Assembly (NCBI RefSeq): GCF_019970065.1
Contig: NZ_JAHXYH010000008.1
Coordinates: 59,503 to 123,502 of the forward strand
Direction of reading: 5' to 3'
Length of the DNA stretch: 64,000 nt
Origin: Chryseobacterium sp. OSA05B
GTDB taxonomy: Bacteria; Bacteroidota; Bacteroidia; Flavobacteriales; Weeksellaceae
Numbering within the stretch: the first letter of the stretch is position 1; every line of letters begins with the position of its first letter. This document shows positions 41,901-51,328 of the stretch, piece after piece. The notes below the pieces were generated by a model. It was not told the DNA's origin, ran no database searches, and was given only the letters and a program-made list of their open reading frames with translations. The position numbers and the translations under genes were made by a program.

Positions 41901-43481
41901 ATGAGCGAAAATCACCACGAAAACTACGAGAATATGACCGACCGGCAGAAGAACCGCACCATCTGGAGCGTGATCACCGCCTCATCACTCGGTACTCTGA
42001 TAGAATGGTATGACTTTTATATTTTTGGAAGTTTAGCGATCGTTTTAGCGACCAAATTTTTCCCTGCCGATAATCCCACTGCCGCATTTTTATCCACACT
42101 GGCCACTTTTGCAGCCGGATTTGTGGTAAGGCCTTTCGGAGCTTTGTTCTTCGGAAGATTGGGTGATATCATCGGAAGAAAATATACATTCCTTGTCACC
42201 TTGCTGATCATGGGATTCTCCACTTTCCTAATAGGATGTATTCCCGGATATGAAACCATCGGATTCATGGCACCGGTTTTAGTTTTAATTTTAAGACTTT
42301 TACAAGGTTTGGCACTGGGAGGAGAATACGGAGGTGCCGCTACCTATGTTGCAGAATACGCACAACCTCACAGAAGAGGCTACTGGACTTCATGGATTCA
42401 AACTACAGCCACTGCAGGACTTTTCATTTCACTGATTGTTATTTTGATTACTAAAAACACGTTATCAGCCGCAGAATTTGATTCCTGGGGATGGAGAGTT
42501 CCGTTCTGGATTTCAATTTTAATGGTGGGCGTTTCCTATTTCATCAGAAAAAACATGAAAGAATCTCCGCTTTTTGCAAAGGCTAAGAGCGAAGGGAAAA
42601 CTTCTAAAAATCCTTTAAAAGAAAGTTTCGGAAATAAATTCAATTTTAAATTTGTTTTACTGGCACTCTTCGGTGCTGCAATGGGACAGGGTGTCATCTG
42701 GTATACAGGACAGTTCTACGCCATGAGTTTTCTGCAAAAAGTCATGAATATAGATTCGATGCAGGTGGATTATTTAATGGCTACTGCGCTGTTAATGGGA
42801 ACCCCATTCTTCGTGTTTTTCGGCTGGCTTTCTGATAAAATCGGACGAAAAGCAATTATGATGACCGGTATGCTGGTGGCTATTTTAGCCTACCGGCCGA
42901 TTTATGACAGCATGTACAAAAGTGTCAACATAGAAGCTAAAACGGTTGCAAACGCCGGGATCAAAGAGACAAGAACGGCCGCCATTCATAAAGATATTGC
43001 ATCAGACAGCTTAATTACATTTCACAAAGAAACGACGTACACAGACGGAACTTTCATGAAAAAAGACAGCATCGTACACTGGTCCGCAGCCGGCCCTGTG
43101 ATGAAAGACGGAAAAGCGGAAGAACCAAAAATTACAAAATCTATTACATTAAATAATGATACAAGATGGTATCTGGTGTTTCTGGTTTTTATTCAGGTAT
43201 TGTTTGTAACTATGGTTTATGGTCCTATCGCTGCTTTCCTTGTTGAAATGTTCCCGGTTAGGATTCGCTACACTTCAATGTCTCTGCCTTATCATATCGG
43301 AAACGGAGTATTTGGAGGACTTCTTCCGGCAGTGGCAACATATCTGGTCACTCAGGGGAAAGATGCAGGACATCCCACGTGGTATCTGGAAGGACTTTGG
43401 TATCCGATTGGAGTCGCCGCAGTCTGTTTAGTCATCGGATTGTTTTATCTTAAAAATAAGAATAATAATATTCATGATTAA
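41901..43481 (+). CDS. MHS-type major facilitator transporter with an inserted loop
   Basis: The 526-residue protein is a metabolite:proton symporter: SLGTLIEWYDFYIFG in helix 1, FGRLGDIIGRKYTF in the helix 2-3 loop, LALGGEYGGAATYVAEYAQ, and GWLSDKIGRKA. Typical members have about 430 to 450 residues. The excess is a hydrophilic insert of roughly 90 residues (about 330-415) between two helices, with SIVHWSAAGPV and ETTYTDGTFMKKDS. The function of the insert is unknown; it may face the periplasm or a partner. Likely substrates are short carboxylates by context. Confidence 0.85.
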   Translation: MSENHHENYENMTDRQKNRTIWSVITASSLGTLIEWYDFYIFGSLAIVLATKFFPADNPTAAFLSTLATFAAGFVVRPFGALFFGRLGDIIGRKYTFLVTLLIMGFSTFLIGCIPGYETIGFMAPVLVLILRLLQGLALGGEYGGAATYVAEYAQPHRRGYWTSWIQTTATAGLFISLIVILITKNTLSAAEFDSWGWRVPFWISILMVGVSYFIRKNMKESPLFAKAKSEGKTSKNPLKESFGNKFNFKFVLLALFGAAMGQGVIWYTGQFYAMSFLQKVMNIDSMQVDYLMATALLMGTPFFVFFGWLSDKIGRKAIMMTGMLVAILAYRPIYDSMYKSVNIEAKTVANAGIKETRTAAIHKDIASDSLITFHKETTYTDGTFMKKDSIVHWSAAGPVMKDGKAEEPKITKSITLNNDTRWYLVFLVFIQVLFVTMVYGPIAAFLVEMFPVRIRYTSMSLPYHIGNGVFGGLLPAVATYLVTQGKDAGHPTWYLEGLWYPIGVAAVCLVIGLFYLKNKNNNIHD

Positions 43482-43524
43482 ACACCGCATCACTTAATTT
43501 TTTACTAATTTTAAAACTACTAAA

Positions 43525-43752
43525 ATGAACGGACTAAAAAAAATATTAGGCATACTCTGGATCGCAGTGGCACTGTTGGTGGGATATTTCGGAACTACGG
43601 TTCTGGGAATTCCAAAGATCACTTCCGGAAAGCAGGAAGATCTGGTATTCGGGATCATCATCTTATTTGTGCTGATGCCGATCATCTCGGGCGGAATGGC
43701 TATTTTCGGATACTATTCGCTGATAGGAGAATATTCAGACGATAAGATTTAA
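43525..43752 (+). CDS. Small membrane protein of the DUF6814 kind
   Basis: The 75-residue protein has two transmembrane helices (about 4-24 and 41-62) and a short charged tail ending YSDDKI. I believe it matches the DUF6814 family, small proteins next to MFS transporters in Bacteroidota, although I cannot confirm this. It starts 43 bases after the transporter stop. It could be an auxiliary subunit of the transporter (inference). Confidence 0.7.
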   Translation: MNGLKKILGILWIAVALLVGYFGTTVLGIPKITSGKQEDLVFGIIILFVLMPIISGGMAIFGYYSLIGEYSDDKI

Positions 43753-43756
43753 TTTA

Positions 43757-43810
43757 TAAAAGATTAATGATAATTGATGAGTGATAGGTTACTCATCAAT
43801 TATCTTTTAT
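43757..43810. repeat. Intercistronic hairpin before the sensor-kinase genes
   Basis: ATAATTGATGAGT (43770-43782) pairs perfectly with ACTCATCAATTAT (43791-43803) across an 8-base loop. An outer ATAAAAG/CTTTTAT stem extends it past a 6-base bulge. It may cause partial termination or mRNA cleavage between the transporter and the signalling genes. Confidence 0.75.
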
Positions 43811-43822
43811 CAATCATCATTT

Positions 43823-44017
43823 ATGAAAAAAAGACACGAACAAAAACTGATTATCCTGAGCATCGGACTGATGATGGCTTTCAGCATCCCTATTTCACTG
43901 CTTTTCAACAGTGAAAAAGATGTTTTCGGCTATCCGATGATTCTGATCTATCTGTTCGCGGTCTGGATGATCTCCATCATTATTTCTTTTGTAATCGTAA
44001 AAAAATATGATGAGTAG
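43823..44017 (+). CDS. Small two-helix membrane protein
   Basis: The ATG at 43823 gives 64 residues (MKKRHEQKLIILSIGL). Two hydrophobic helices (about 9-25 and 37-57) are separated by a short polar loop. It overlaps the next gene by 11 bases at the ATGATGAGTAG junction, which ties its translation to the sensor kinase. It resembles no family I recognise; by position it could be a subunit of the transporter-kinase. Confidence 0.65.
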   Translation: MKKRHEQKLIILSIGLMMAFSIPISLLFNSEKDVFGYPMILIYLFAVWMISIIISFVIVKKYDE

Positions 44018-46682
44018 TTTCGCGTTATTTGTTGTTGTTTTACTCTATCTCGCCCTTTTGTTCTTAGTTGCCCACCTGGCAGAGAAGAAGAAGAGCAAGC
44101 GGTGGATCAACAATCCCTACATCTACGCATTGTCCCTGGCGGTGTATTGCACAGCCTGGACGTACTACGGAAGCATCGGCGTAGCTGCCACAAGCGGACT
44201 GAATTATCTGCCGATTTACATTGGCCCCATTATGATTATTCCCGCATGGATCTACATCAATACGAAAATTGTAAGAATTTCCAGAATTAATAAAATCAGC
44301 AGTCTTGCCGATTTTATTTCTTTGCGGTACGGGAACAGCAGAAGCTTCAGTGCGATCATCACAATCGTCTGCCTTTTAGCCATCGTTCCATACATCGGAC
44401 TTCAGATCAAAGCCATCTCCGAAACTTTTCATTTGGTCACTGAAACTTCGATGTCAAACAATATACTGACTGACAATGCGACGTTTGTGGTTGTTTTAAT
44501 CGCTTTATTCTCATCTTATTATGGGACGCGATATGTGGATGCTTCAGAAAAACGTCTTGGCATTATTTCCGCCATCGCCCTGGAAAGTTTTTTAAAGCTT
44601 TTCTTTATTATCATTCTGGGTATTTTTGTCATTTACTTCGTATTCGACGGCTTTTCCGATATTTATGAAAAGGCCAGCAAGTTTGAAGATTTTAAAGAAA
44701 AGAATACGTTCAACGGTATTGAAGGCGCGATGAACTGGATGGTTTTATGCATGATTTCCGCTACAGCCATCTGCATTTTGCCGAGACAGTTTCACACCGC
44801 GATTATTGAGAACAGACAAGAGAAACATATCAGAACAGCGATCTGGTTTTTTCCTCTTTACTTATTGATTTTCACCATATTCATCTTCCCGATTGCGTGG
44901 GGAGGAAGACTTATTTTTGACGGTGAAAAGGTAAATCCAGAGTTCTATTCTATTCTGATTCCCCAACATTTTGACAATACTTTAATCACCGTTTTTGTAT
45001 TTCTTGGGGGATTGAGTTCATGCATTTCCATGATCATTATTTCAGCCATCACGCTATCCATTATGCTTTCCAATAACCTTATCATTCCTTATGGTTTGCT
45101 GGGAAAATTCAAATCCGACAACGAGGTTCAGAATACAAGAAACATTACGAATATCCGAAAATTCAGCATTTTTGCGCTGATCATCATGGCTTTTGTTTTC
45201 TATAAATATTTCATCCTGAAAACATCATTGGATTCTGTAGGCCTTATCTCATTTGTTGTGATCGCGCAGCTGGCACCTTCTTTTTTCGGAGCGATATTCT
45301 GGAGGAGAGGAAGTTATAAAGGTGCTGTGGCAGGGCTTCTGGCAGGTTTGGCGATCTGTTATTTCGGACTGATTATTCCGCAGTATTACTTCTCATACAA
45401 TCAGGAACTCAAAGGCGTTATTCGGGAAACGTATGATGCTTTCGGGTTTTTTAATATTTCTTTTTTAAGCCGAATTCCTGAGATCTTTTTCTGGTCAATT
45501 TTTACCAATACTGCTTTATTTACGATTATCTCCGTCAGCGTTAAAGGAAACTACCGCGAAAGAAATTTCGCAGAATTATACGTGGATATTGATAAGCATA
45601 TCTTAAATCATGAAAATGCTTTTGTATGGCGAGGAACTGCCTATGTTTCAGATATCAGGAATATTCTGGAAAGATTTTTAGGCAAAAATAAAACGGAGCA
45701 GGCTCTAAGAATTTTTAATTTAAAGTATAATATTGATTCTAAAACGGAAACCGCGGATTCAAGGTTTATCAAGTTCTCTGAAAACCTTCTCGCAGGAAGA
45801 ATCGGGACCGCATCTGCAAAAATTCTGATCGAAGGTGTAACCAAAGAAGATAAAATATCCTTAAGGGAAGTTTTAAACATTTTAGAGGAATCCAAAGAAA
45901 ATATCACGCTCAATAAAAAGTTGACGGAACAGTCTGAAGAATTACAGAAACTTTCTGATGATCTGAGAACAGCCAATGAAAACTTAATCGTCAAAGACCG
46001 TCAGAAAGACGACTTCCTGGATTCAGTGGCTCACGAATTAAGAACACCGATCACCGCCATCCGTTCAGCAGGAGAAATTTTAGCGGACGATGACGATATT
46101 CCAACAGATATCAAGCAGGAATTTTTAAACAACATCATCACTGAATCTGACAGGCTGAGCGAAATCATCAACGATATTCTTTATCTTGACAAACTGGAAC
46201 ACGGCGAAATTGCTCTGAACATTAAAGAAAATAATATTCTTGAAACTTACAAGAAAGCTTTAAATCCTCTACTCCATCTGATCCTGCAGAAAAATATTCA
46301 TTTAAGTGAAGTGAATCTCCTGAATCATCCTACATTTGAACACGACGAGGCAAGAATGATTCAGCTTTTCCAGAATATTCTCGGAAATGCTTTAAAATTT
46401 ACCGATGAACTGGGAACCATACAAACCAAACTGTCTGAAAAAGAAAATGACCTGATCATCAGCATTTTCAATACCGGAAGACATATTCCGGAAGAAGATC
46501 TGGAGATGATCTTTGACAAATTTTATCAGTCAAAAAATCAGAATATTTTAAAACCCACAGGAAGCGGACTCGGACTGGCTATTTCAAAAAAGATTGTTCA
46601 GGCTCACAGCGGAACCATACAGGCAGAAAACAGCGGTTTGGGTGTCACTTTTACAATACGCATTCCTTACAATAGACTATAA
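44007..46682 (+). CDS. Transporter-fused sensor histidine kinase (CrbS/CbrA-like)
   Basis: The 891-residue protein has an N-terminal sodium:solute-symporter-like domain with about 13 helices (residues 1-510), then a STAC-like helical linker (GRIGTASAKILIEG near 600), a coiled segment (about 625-665), a HisKA domain with H-box VAHELRTPITAI (phospho-His near 676), N-box NILGNALKFT (about 790) and G-box GSGLGLAISKK (about 852). No PAS domain is visible. CrbS and CbrA, which share this fusion, control acetate and carbon use. The paralog here is followed by a lone receiver gene. Confidence 0.9.
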   Translation: MMSSFALFVVVLLYLALLFLVAHLAEKKKSKRWINNPYIYALSLAVYCTAWTYYGSIGVAATSGLNYLPIYIGPIMIIPAWIYINTKIVRISRINKISSLADFISLRYGNSRSFSAIITIVCLLAIVPYIGLQIKAISETFHLVTETSMSNNILTDNATFVVVLIALFSSYYGTRYVDASEKRLGIISAIALESFLKLFFIIILGIFVIYFVFDGFSDIYEKASKFEDFKEKNTFNGIEGAMNWMVLCMISATAICILPRQFHTAIIENRQEKHIRTAIWFFPLYLLIFTIFIFPIAWGGRLIFDGEKVNPEFYSILIPQHFDNTLITVFVFLGGLSSCISMIIISAITLSIMLSNNLIIPYGLLGKFKSDNEVQNTRNITNIRKFSIFALIIMAFVFYKYFILKTSLDSVGLISFVVIAQLAPSFFGAIFWRRGSYKGAVAGLLAGLAICYFGLIIPQYYFSYNQELKGVIRETYDAFGFFNISFLSRIPEIFFWSIFTNTALFTIISVSVKGNYRERNFAELYVDIDKHILNHENAFVWRGTAYVSDIRNILERFLGKNKTEQALRIFNLKYNIDSKTETADSRFIKFSENLLAGRIGTASAKILIEGVTKEDKISLREVLNILEESKENITLNKKLTEQSEELQKLSDDLRTANENLIVKDRQKDDFLDSVAHELRTPITAIRSAGEILADDDDIPTDIKQEFLNNIITESDRLSEIINDILYLDKLEHGEIALNIKENNILETYKKALNPLLHLILQKNIHLSEVNLLNHPTFEHDEARMIQLFQNILGNALKFTDELGTIQTKLSEKENDLIISIFNTGRHIPEEDLEMIFDKFYQSKNQNILKPTGSGLGLAISKKIVQAHSGTIQAENSGLGVTFTIRIPYNRL

Positions 46683-46721
46683 GAGATTATAAATGAAGTT
46701 GAACAAAACCAATAACCATCT

Positions 46722-47084
46722 ATGAGAAAGATCATTATTGCCGATGACGAACACAAAATATTAATGTCGCTGGAATACAGCTTTAAGAAAAACGGCTACG
46801 ACGTTTATATCGCAAGAGACGGAACAGAAGTTCTGGATTTTCTAAAGAACATGGTTCCCGACGTCATCCTTCTGGACATCATGATGCCGAATCTGGACGG
46901 ATACAGCACACTGGAAGCCATTAAAAAAGACGAAAGAATGAATAACACAAAAGTCATATTTCTGAGCGCAAAAAACAATCCCAAAGACATAGAAAAAGGT
47001 CTCAAAATGGGCGCTGATGCGTATGTAACGAAGCCTTATTCCATTAAGAAGCTGATGCAGCAAATTGAAGAGATGTTTGAGTAA
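46722..47084 (+). CDS. Stand-alone response-regulator receiver domain
   Basis: The 120-residue protein is a single receiver domain: acidic pocket IIADDEHKIL (Asp8, Asp9), phospho-Asp52 in VILLDIMMPNLDG, Ser in IFLSAK and Lys in YVTKPYS. The chain ends at residue 120 with no DNA-binding part. In gamma-proteobacteria the partner CrbR has a LuxR-type HTH. Here any output must go through another protein or through binding a partner. It lies 40 bases after the kinase gene. Confidence 0.9.
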   Translation: MRKIIIADDEHKILMSLEYSFKKNGYDVYIARDGTEVLDFLKNMVPDVILLDIMMPNLDGYSTLEAIKKDERMNNTKVIFLSAKNNPKDIEKGLKMGADAYVTKPYSIKKLMQQIEEMFE

Positions 47085-47214
47085 GAAGATTTCAGATATC
47101 AGACAAGAGATGTGAGTTTTGAGACATCCTTGCCAGGGATAGAAAATTCAGACTTACAACTGAATATTAGGCAATGGATCTAAAACAAAAAAAACATGAA
47201 ACACAAAAATTAAT

Positions 47215-49101
47215 ATGGACGCAGATACTCTGTTTAAACAAAGCATAGAAGACAAAGAAAGTTTCTGGAAAGAACAGGCCAAAGAGATCCAATGGTTTGA
47301 GTTTCCGGAACATATTCTTTCTAAAGATAAAAACAATTATCCGCAGTGGTATGCGGATGGAAAACTCAATATGTGTTATCTCTGCATTGATCAGCATATT
47401 GAAGACGGTTTCGGAGATCAGATTGCCATTGTCTATGATTCTCCGGTTACGGATAAAAAGAAGACTTATACATTTAATCAGGCCAAAGAAGAAATTTCAA
47501 AATTGGCAGGAGGACTGGTTTCATTAGGCTTACAAAAAGGAGATACAGCCGTTATTTATATGCCGATGATTCCGCAAACTCTTTTTGCGATGCTGGCCTG
47601 TGCAAGAATCGGAGTGATTCACAATGTGGTTTTCGGAGGTTTTGCCCCGAATGAACTGGTGGTAAGAATTGATGATTGTAAGCCAAAAGCATTGATCACC
47701 GCTACTGCCGGTGTAGAAATAGCCAGAAGAATTCCTTACTTACCACTCGTTGAAAAAGCTGTTGAACTGGCGCAGGATAAAGTGGACAATATCATCGTTT
47801 ACAACAGAAAACTGGTAGACAATCAGGATGAAATGTTCGATGGACTGATTGATTATGAAGAACTGGTTCAAAAATCAGAGCCCGCAGACTGCGTTTCCGT
47901 GGAATCTACCCATCCGTTGTATTTACTTTACACCTCAGGAACTACAGGAAAACCAAAAGGAATTGCACGGGATACCGGAGGTTACGCCACATCGCTTAAG
48001 TTTTCCATGAAATATATTTACGGAGTTGAGCCCGGAGAAACCTATTGGGCGGCTTCAGATTTCGGCTGGGCGGTAGGTCACAGTTTCAGCGTCTACGGAC
48101 CGCTTATCAACCGGAATACAACGATTATTTTTGAAGGAAAACCTATCATGACACCTGATGCAGGTACGTTCTGGAGAATTATTTCAGAATACAAAGTATC
48201 TACGATGTTTACAGCTCCTACAGCCATCAGAGCGATAAAAAAAGAAGATCCGAACGGTGAGCTGGTTAAAAAATACGATCTGTCTCATTTCAAAAAACAG
48301 TTTCTGGCCGGAGAACGATGTGATGTAGCCACTTTAGACTGGTTTGCAGAACACATTGGAGTTCCCGCCATTGACCACTGGTGGCAGACCGAATCCGGAT
48401 GGCCTATGCTGGGACTGATGACTTTCGATGATCAATATAAAATTAAAAGAGCTTCCGCCGGAAAACCGATTCCCGGATATGATATTAAGATCTTTGATGA
48501 AAACGGATACGAACTTGACGCTCATCAGGAAGGTTACTTAATCATCAAACTCCCTCTTCCTCCGGGGGCGCTTTTAGGCATCTGGAATGATAATGACCGT
48601 TTTCAGAGCAGCTATCTTTCGCAGTATAAGGGGTATTATTTCTCGGGAGACGGCGCTATTCGGGATGAAGACGGTTATATTTTCATTACCGGAAGAGTGG
48701 ATGATGTGATCAATGTAGCCGGACACAGGCTTTCCACCTCGGAAATGGAAGAAATTGTTTCATCACATCCCGATGTCGCAGAATGCGCTGTCGTAGGCAT
48801 TGATGATGAACTGAGAGGACAGGTTCCTTTTGCTACGGTTGTTTTGAAAAACGGAACAGCCATCTCTGAAGAAGAACTAGAAAAAGATATCATCAGAATG
48901 GTTCGTGAAAAGATCGGGGCTGTGGCTTTTTTAAAAAATGCCATGGTTGTCAAACGCTTACCAAAAACCCGTTCAGGAAAGATCTTAAGAAAACTGATAA
49001 GAACCTTGCTGGATGGAAAAGAGTTTCAGATTCCGTCAACCATCGACGATGAAAAAATCATTGAGGAAATTCAGGAAAAAATCAATGACTATAGGGCTTA
49101 G
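47215..49101 (+). CDS. prpE: Acyl-CoA synthetase, propionyl-CoA synthetase-like
   Basis: The 628-residue AMP-forming ligase has the ANL motifs LYTSGTTGKPKGIARDTGG (about 243-261), WWQTESGWPML and SGDGAIRDEDGYIFITGRVDD. The ARDTGGYATSLKF stretch and the TESG form of the acyl-binding motif fit PrpE rather than AcsA. The C-terminal lysine region KTRSGKILRKLIRTL is intact. It activates propionate or similar short acids to CoA esters. It is 60 bases upstream of acsA. Confidence 0.8.
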   Translation: MDADTLFKQSIEDKESFWKEQAKEIQWFEFPEHILSKDKNNYPQWYADGKLNMCYLCIDQHIEDGFGDQIAIVYDSPVTDKKKTYTFNQAKEEISKLAGGLVSLGLQKGDTAVIYMPMIPQTLFAMLACARIGVIHNVVFGGFAPNELVVRIDDCKPKALITATAGVEIARRIPYLPLVEKAVELAQDKVDNIIVYNRKLVDNQDEMFDGLIDYEELVQKSEPADCVSVESTHPLYLLYTSGTTGKPKGIARDTGGYATSLKFSMKYIYGVEPGETYWAASDFGWAVGHSFSVYGPLINRNTTIIFEGKPIMTPDAGTFWRIISEYKVSTMFTAPTAIRAIKKEDPNGELVKKYDLSHFKKQFLAGERCDVATLDWFAEHIGVPAIDHWWQTESGWPMLGLMTFDDQYKIKRASAGKPIPGYDIKIFDENGYELDAHQEGYLIIKLPLPPGALLGIWNDNDRFQSSYLSQYKGYYFSGDGAIRDEDGYIFITGRVDDVINVAGHRLSTSEMEEIVSSHPDVAECAVVGIDDELRGQVPFATVVLKNGTAISEEELEKDIIRMVREKIGAVAFLKNAMVVKRLPKTRSGKILRKLIRTLLDGKEFQIPSTIDDEKIIEEIQEKINDYRA

Positions 49102-49160
49102 GCAATAAATTAAACATATATTTAATATTAATAAAATTCAAATTTCAAAAAAGAAGGGAT

Positions 49161-51071
49161 ATGAGAAATTACTTAATTGAAGATCTGCCGCATTATTTTG
49201 AAGAGTATAAGAAGTCTATTAAAAATCCTAAGAAATTCTGGGACAAAATAGCTGATCAAAATTTTGTGTGGTACCAAAGATGGAGCAAGGTGGTTAAGTA
49301 TGATATGAATGAAGCCAAAATCACATGGTTTAAAAATGCTAAATTAAATATCACCAAAAACTGCATAGACAGACATCTTGCGGTAAGAGGCGAAAAAACC
49401 GCGATCATCTGGGAACCCAACGACCCAAAAGAGGCAGCACAGCATATTTCCTACAATGAACTGTACAACCGTGTCAATAAAACCGCCAATGTTTTACGTG
49501 AAATGGGCATTGAAAAAGGAGACAGAGTCTGTATCTACCTTCCGATGATTCCCGAACTGGCTATCACCATGCTGGCCTGCGCCAAACTGGGAGCCGTACA
49601 TTCCGTGATCTTTGCAGGATTTTCTGCTTCTGCCGTAGCTTCTAGAGTCAATGACTGTAATGCCAAAATGATCATCACATCAGATGGAAGTTACAGAGGT
49701 AATAAAGTACTGGATCTGAAAACGATCGTAGACGAAGCACTGGAAAAAACACCAAGTGTAGACTCCGTTCTTGTGGTGAAAAGAACACACAACGAGATCA
49801 AAATGAAAGAAGGCAGAGACCACTGGATGGCTGATCTGTATGAAAAAGCCTCCGCTGATTTCGTAACGGTCATCATGGATGCCGAAGATCCTCTTTTCAT
49901 CCTGTACACTTCAGGTTCTACCGGAAAACCTAAAGGAATGCTTCACACCTCCGCAGGTTATATGGTGTACACTGCGTATACGTTTAAAAATGTATTCAAT
50001 TATAAAGAAAATGATATTTACTGGTGTACCGCAGACATCGGATGGATCACAGGACATTCATACATTTTATACGGACCGCTTCTTAATGGGGCGACCACCG
50101 TTATTTTCGAAGGTGTTCCTACCTATCCTGAACCGGACCGTTTCTGGGAAGTGATCGAAAAACATAAGATCACTCAGTTTTACACGGCTCCTACTGCGAT
50201 CCGTTCATTAGCTAAAGAAAGCACAGAATGGGTAGACAAGCATGACCTGAGTACTTTGAAGGTAATTGGTTCCGTAGGTGAGCCTATCAATGAAGAAGCA
50301 TGGCACTGGTTCAATGACCATGTCGGAAAGAAAAAATGTCCGGTAGTTGATACATGGTGGCAGACGGAAACAGGAGGTATCATGATCTCCCCGCTTCCAT
50401 TTGTAACTCCAACCAAACCGACTTACGCTACCCTTCCACTTCCTGGAATCCAGCCTGTCTTAATGGATGATAAACGCAATGAAATTACAGGCAATCAGGT
50501 GACCGGAAACCTTTGCATCCGCTTTCCATGGCCGGGAATCGCAAGAACGATCTGGGGCGACCATCAACGATATAAAGAAACGTATTTCAGTGCTTTTCCG
50601 GGGAAATATTTCACGGGTGACGGAGCATTGAGAGATGAAGTCGGATACTACAGGATTACAGGCCGTGTAGATGATGTGATCATTGTTTCCGGACATAATC
50701 TGGGAACTGCTCCCATCGAAGACAGCATCAATGAACATCCTGCCGTTGCTGAATCTGCGATCGTGGGTTATCCTCATGATATCAAAGGAAATGCTTTATA
50801 CGGCTTCGTGATCTTAAAAGAAACCGGAGAAGGCCGTGATAAAGAAAACCTGAAGAAGGAGATTAACCAGCTTATTGCAGATCAGATTGGGCCAATTGCC
50901 AAGCTTGATAAAATACAGTTTGTTTCCGGGCTGCCGAAAACACGTTCCGGGAAAATTATGCGTAGGATTTTAAGAAAAATTGCAGAAGGAGACTTCAGTA
51001 ATTTCGGAGATATTTCTACGCTGTTGAATCCGGAAATCGTAGAGGAAATCAAAAATGAGAGTATCAGTTAA
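49161..51071 (+). CDS. acsA: Acetyl-CoA synthetase
   Basis: The 636-residue ligase has the AcsA-type motifs LYTSGSTGKPKGMLHTSAGY (about 250), WWQTETGGIMISPLP (about 415) and GRVDDVIIVSGHNLGTAPIE, and ends LPKTRSGKIMRRILRKIA with the conserved acetylatable Lys. The tryptophan that limits acyl size (in the WWQTE region) is present. It converts acetate, ATP and CoA to acetyl-CoA. It is the last gene of the carboxylate module, followed by a terminator. Confidence 0.93.
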   Translation: MRNYLIEDLPHYFEEYKKSIKNPKKFWDKIADQNFVWYQRWSKVVKYDMNEAKITWFKNAKLNITKNCIDRHLAVRGEKTAIIWEPNDPKEAAQHISYNELYNRVNKTANVLREMGIEKGDRVCIYLPMIPELAITMLACAKLGAVHSVIFAGFSASAVASRVNDCNAKMIITSDGSYRGNKVLDLKTIVDEALEKTPSVDSVLVVKRTHNEIKMKEGRDHWMADLYEKASADFVTVIMDAEDPLFILYTSGSTGKPKGMLHTSAGYMVYTAYTFKNVFNYKENDIYWCTADIGWITGHSYILYGPLLNGATTVIFEGVPTYPEPDRFWEVIEKHKITQFYTAPTAIRSLAKESTEWVDKHDLSTLKVIGSVGEPINEEAWHWFNDHVGKKKCPVVDTWWQTETGGIMISPLPFVTPTKPTYATLPLPGIQPVLMDDKRNEITGNQVTGNLCIRFPWPGIARTIWGDHQRYKETYFSAFPGKYFTGDGALRDEVGYYRITGRVDDVIIVSGHNLGTAPIEDSINEHPAVAESAIVGYPHDIKGNALYGFVILKETGEGRDKENLKKEINQLIADQIGPIAKLDKIQFVSGLPKTRSGKIMRRILRKIAEGDFSNFGDISTLLNPEIVEEIKNESIS

Positions 51072-51096
51072 ATAAATTGATCTAAACACTATAAAG

Positions 51097-51135
51097 TAAA
51101 TGCGCAGAGTTTTTTCTGCGCATTTATTATTTTTA
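51097..51135 (+). terminator. Rho-independent terminator after acsA
   Basis: TAAATGCGCAGA pairs with TCTGCGCATTTA through a T-rich loop, followed by TTATTTTT. It closes the porin-to-acsA transcript. Confidence 0.85.
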
Positions 51136-51328
51136 ACCTGAGCTCGAGTCAACAGAGTTATGAGTTTTAAAATGATGAGTTATAAGTTTCAGGAGTATGA
51201 GGTATAGAATTGGGAAGGAGATCAAGTTTTGAAATTGATCCGGCATATAGATGTAAAAGGCAGTTTTAAGATTCCTCCTGTAGCTTTCAACAACTCCCCT
51301 CTTCAGGTTTCCAACTTCCTTCCCCAGC

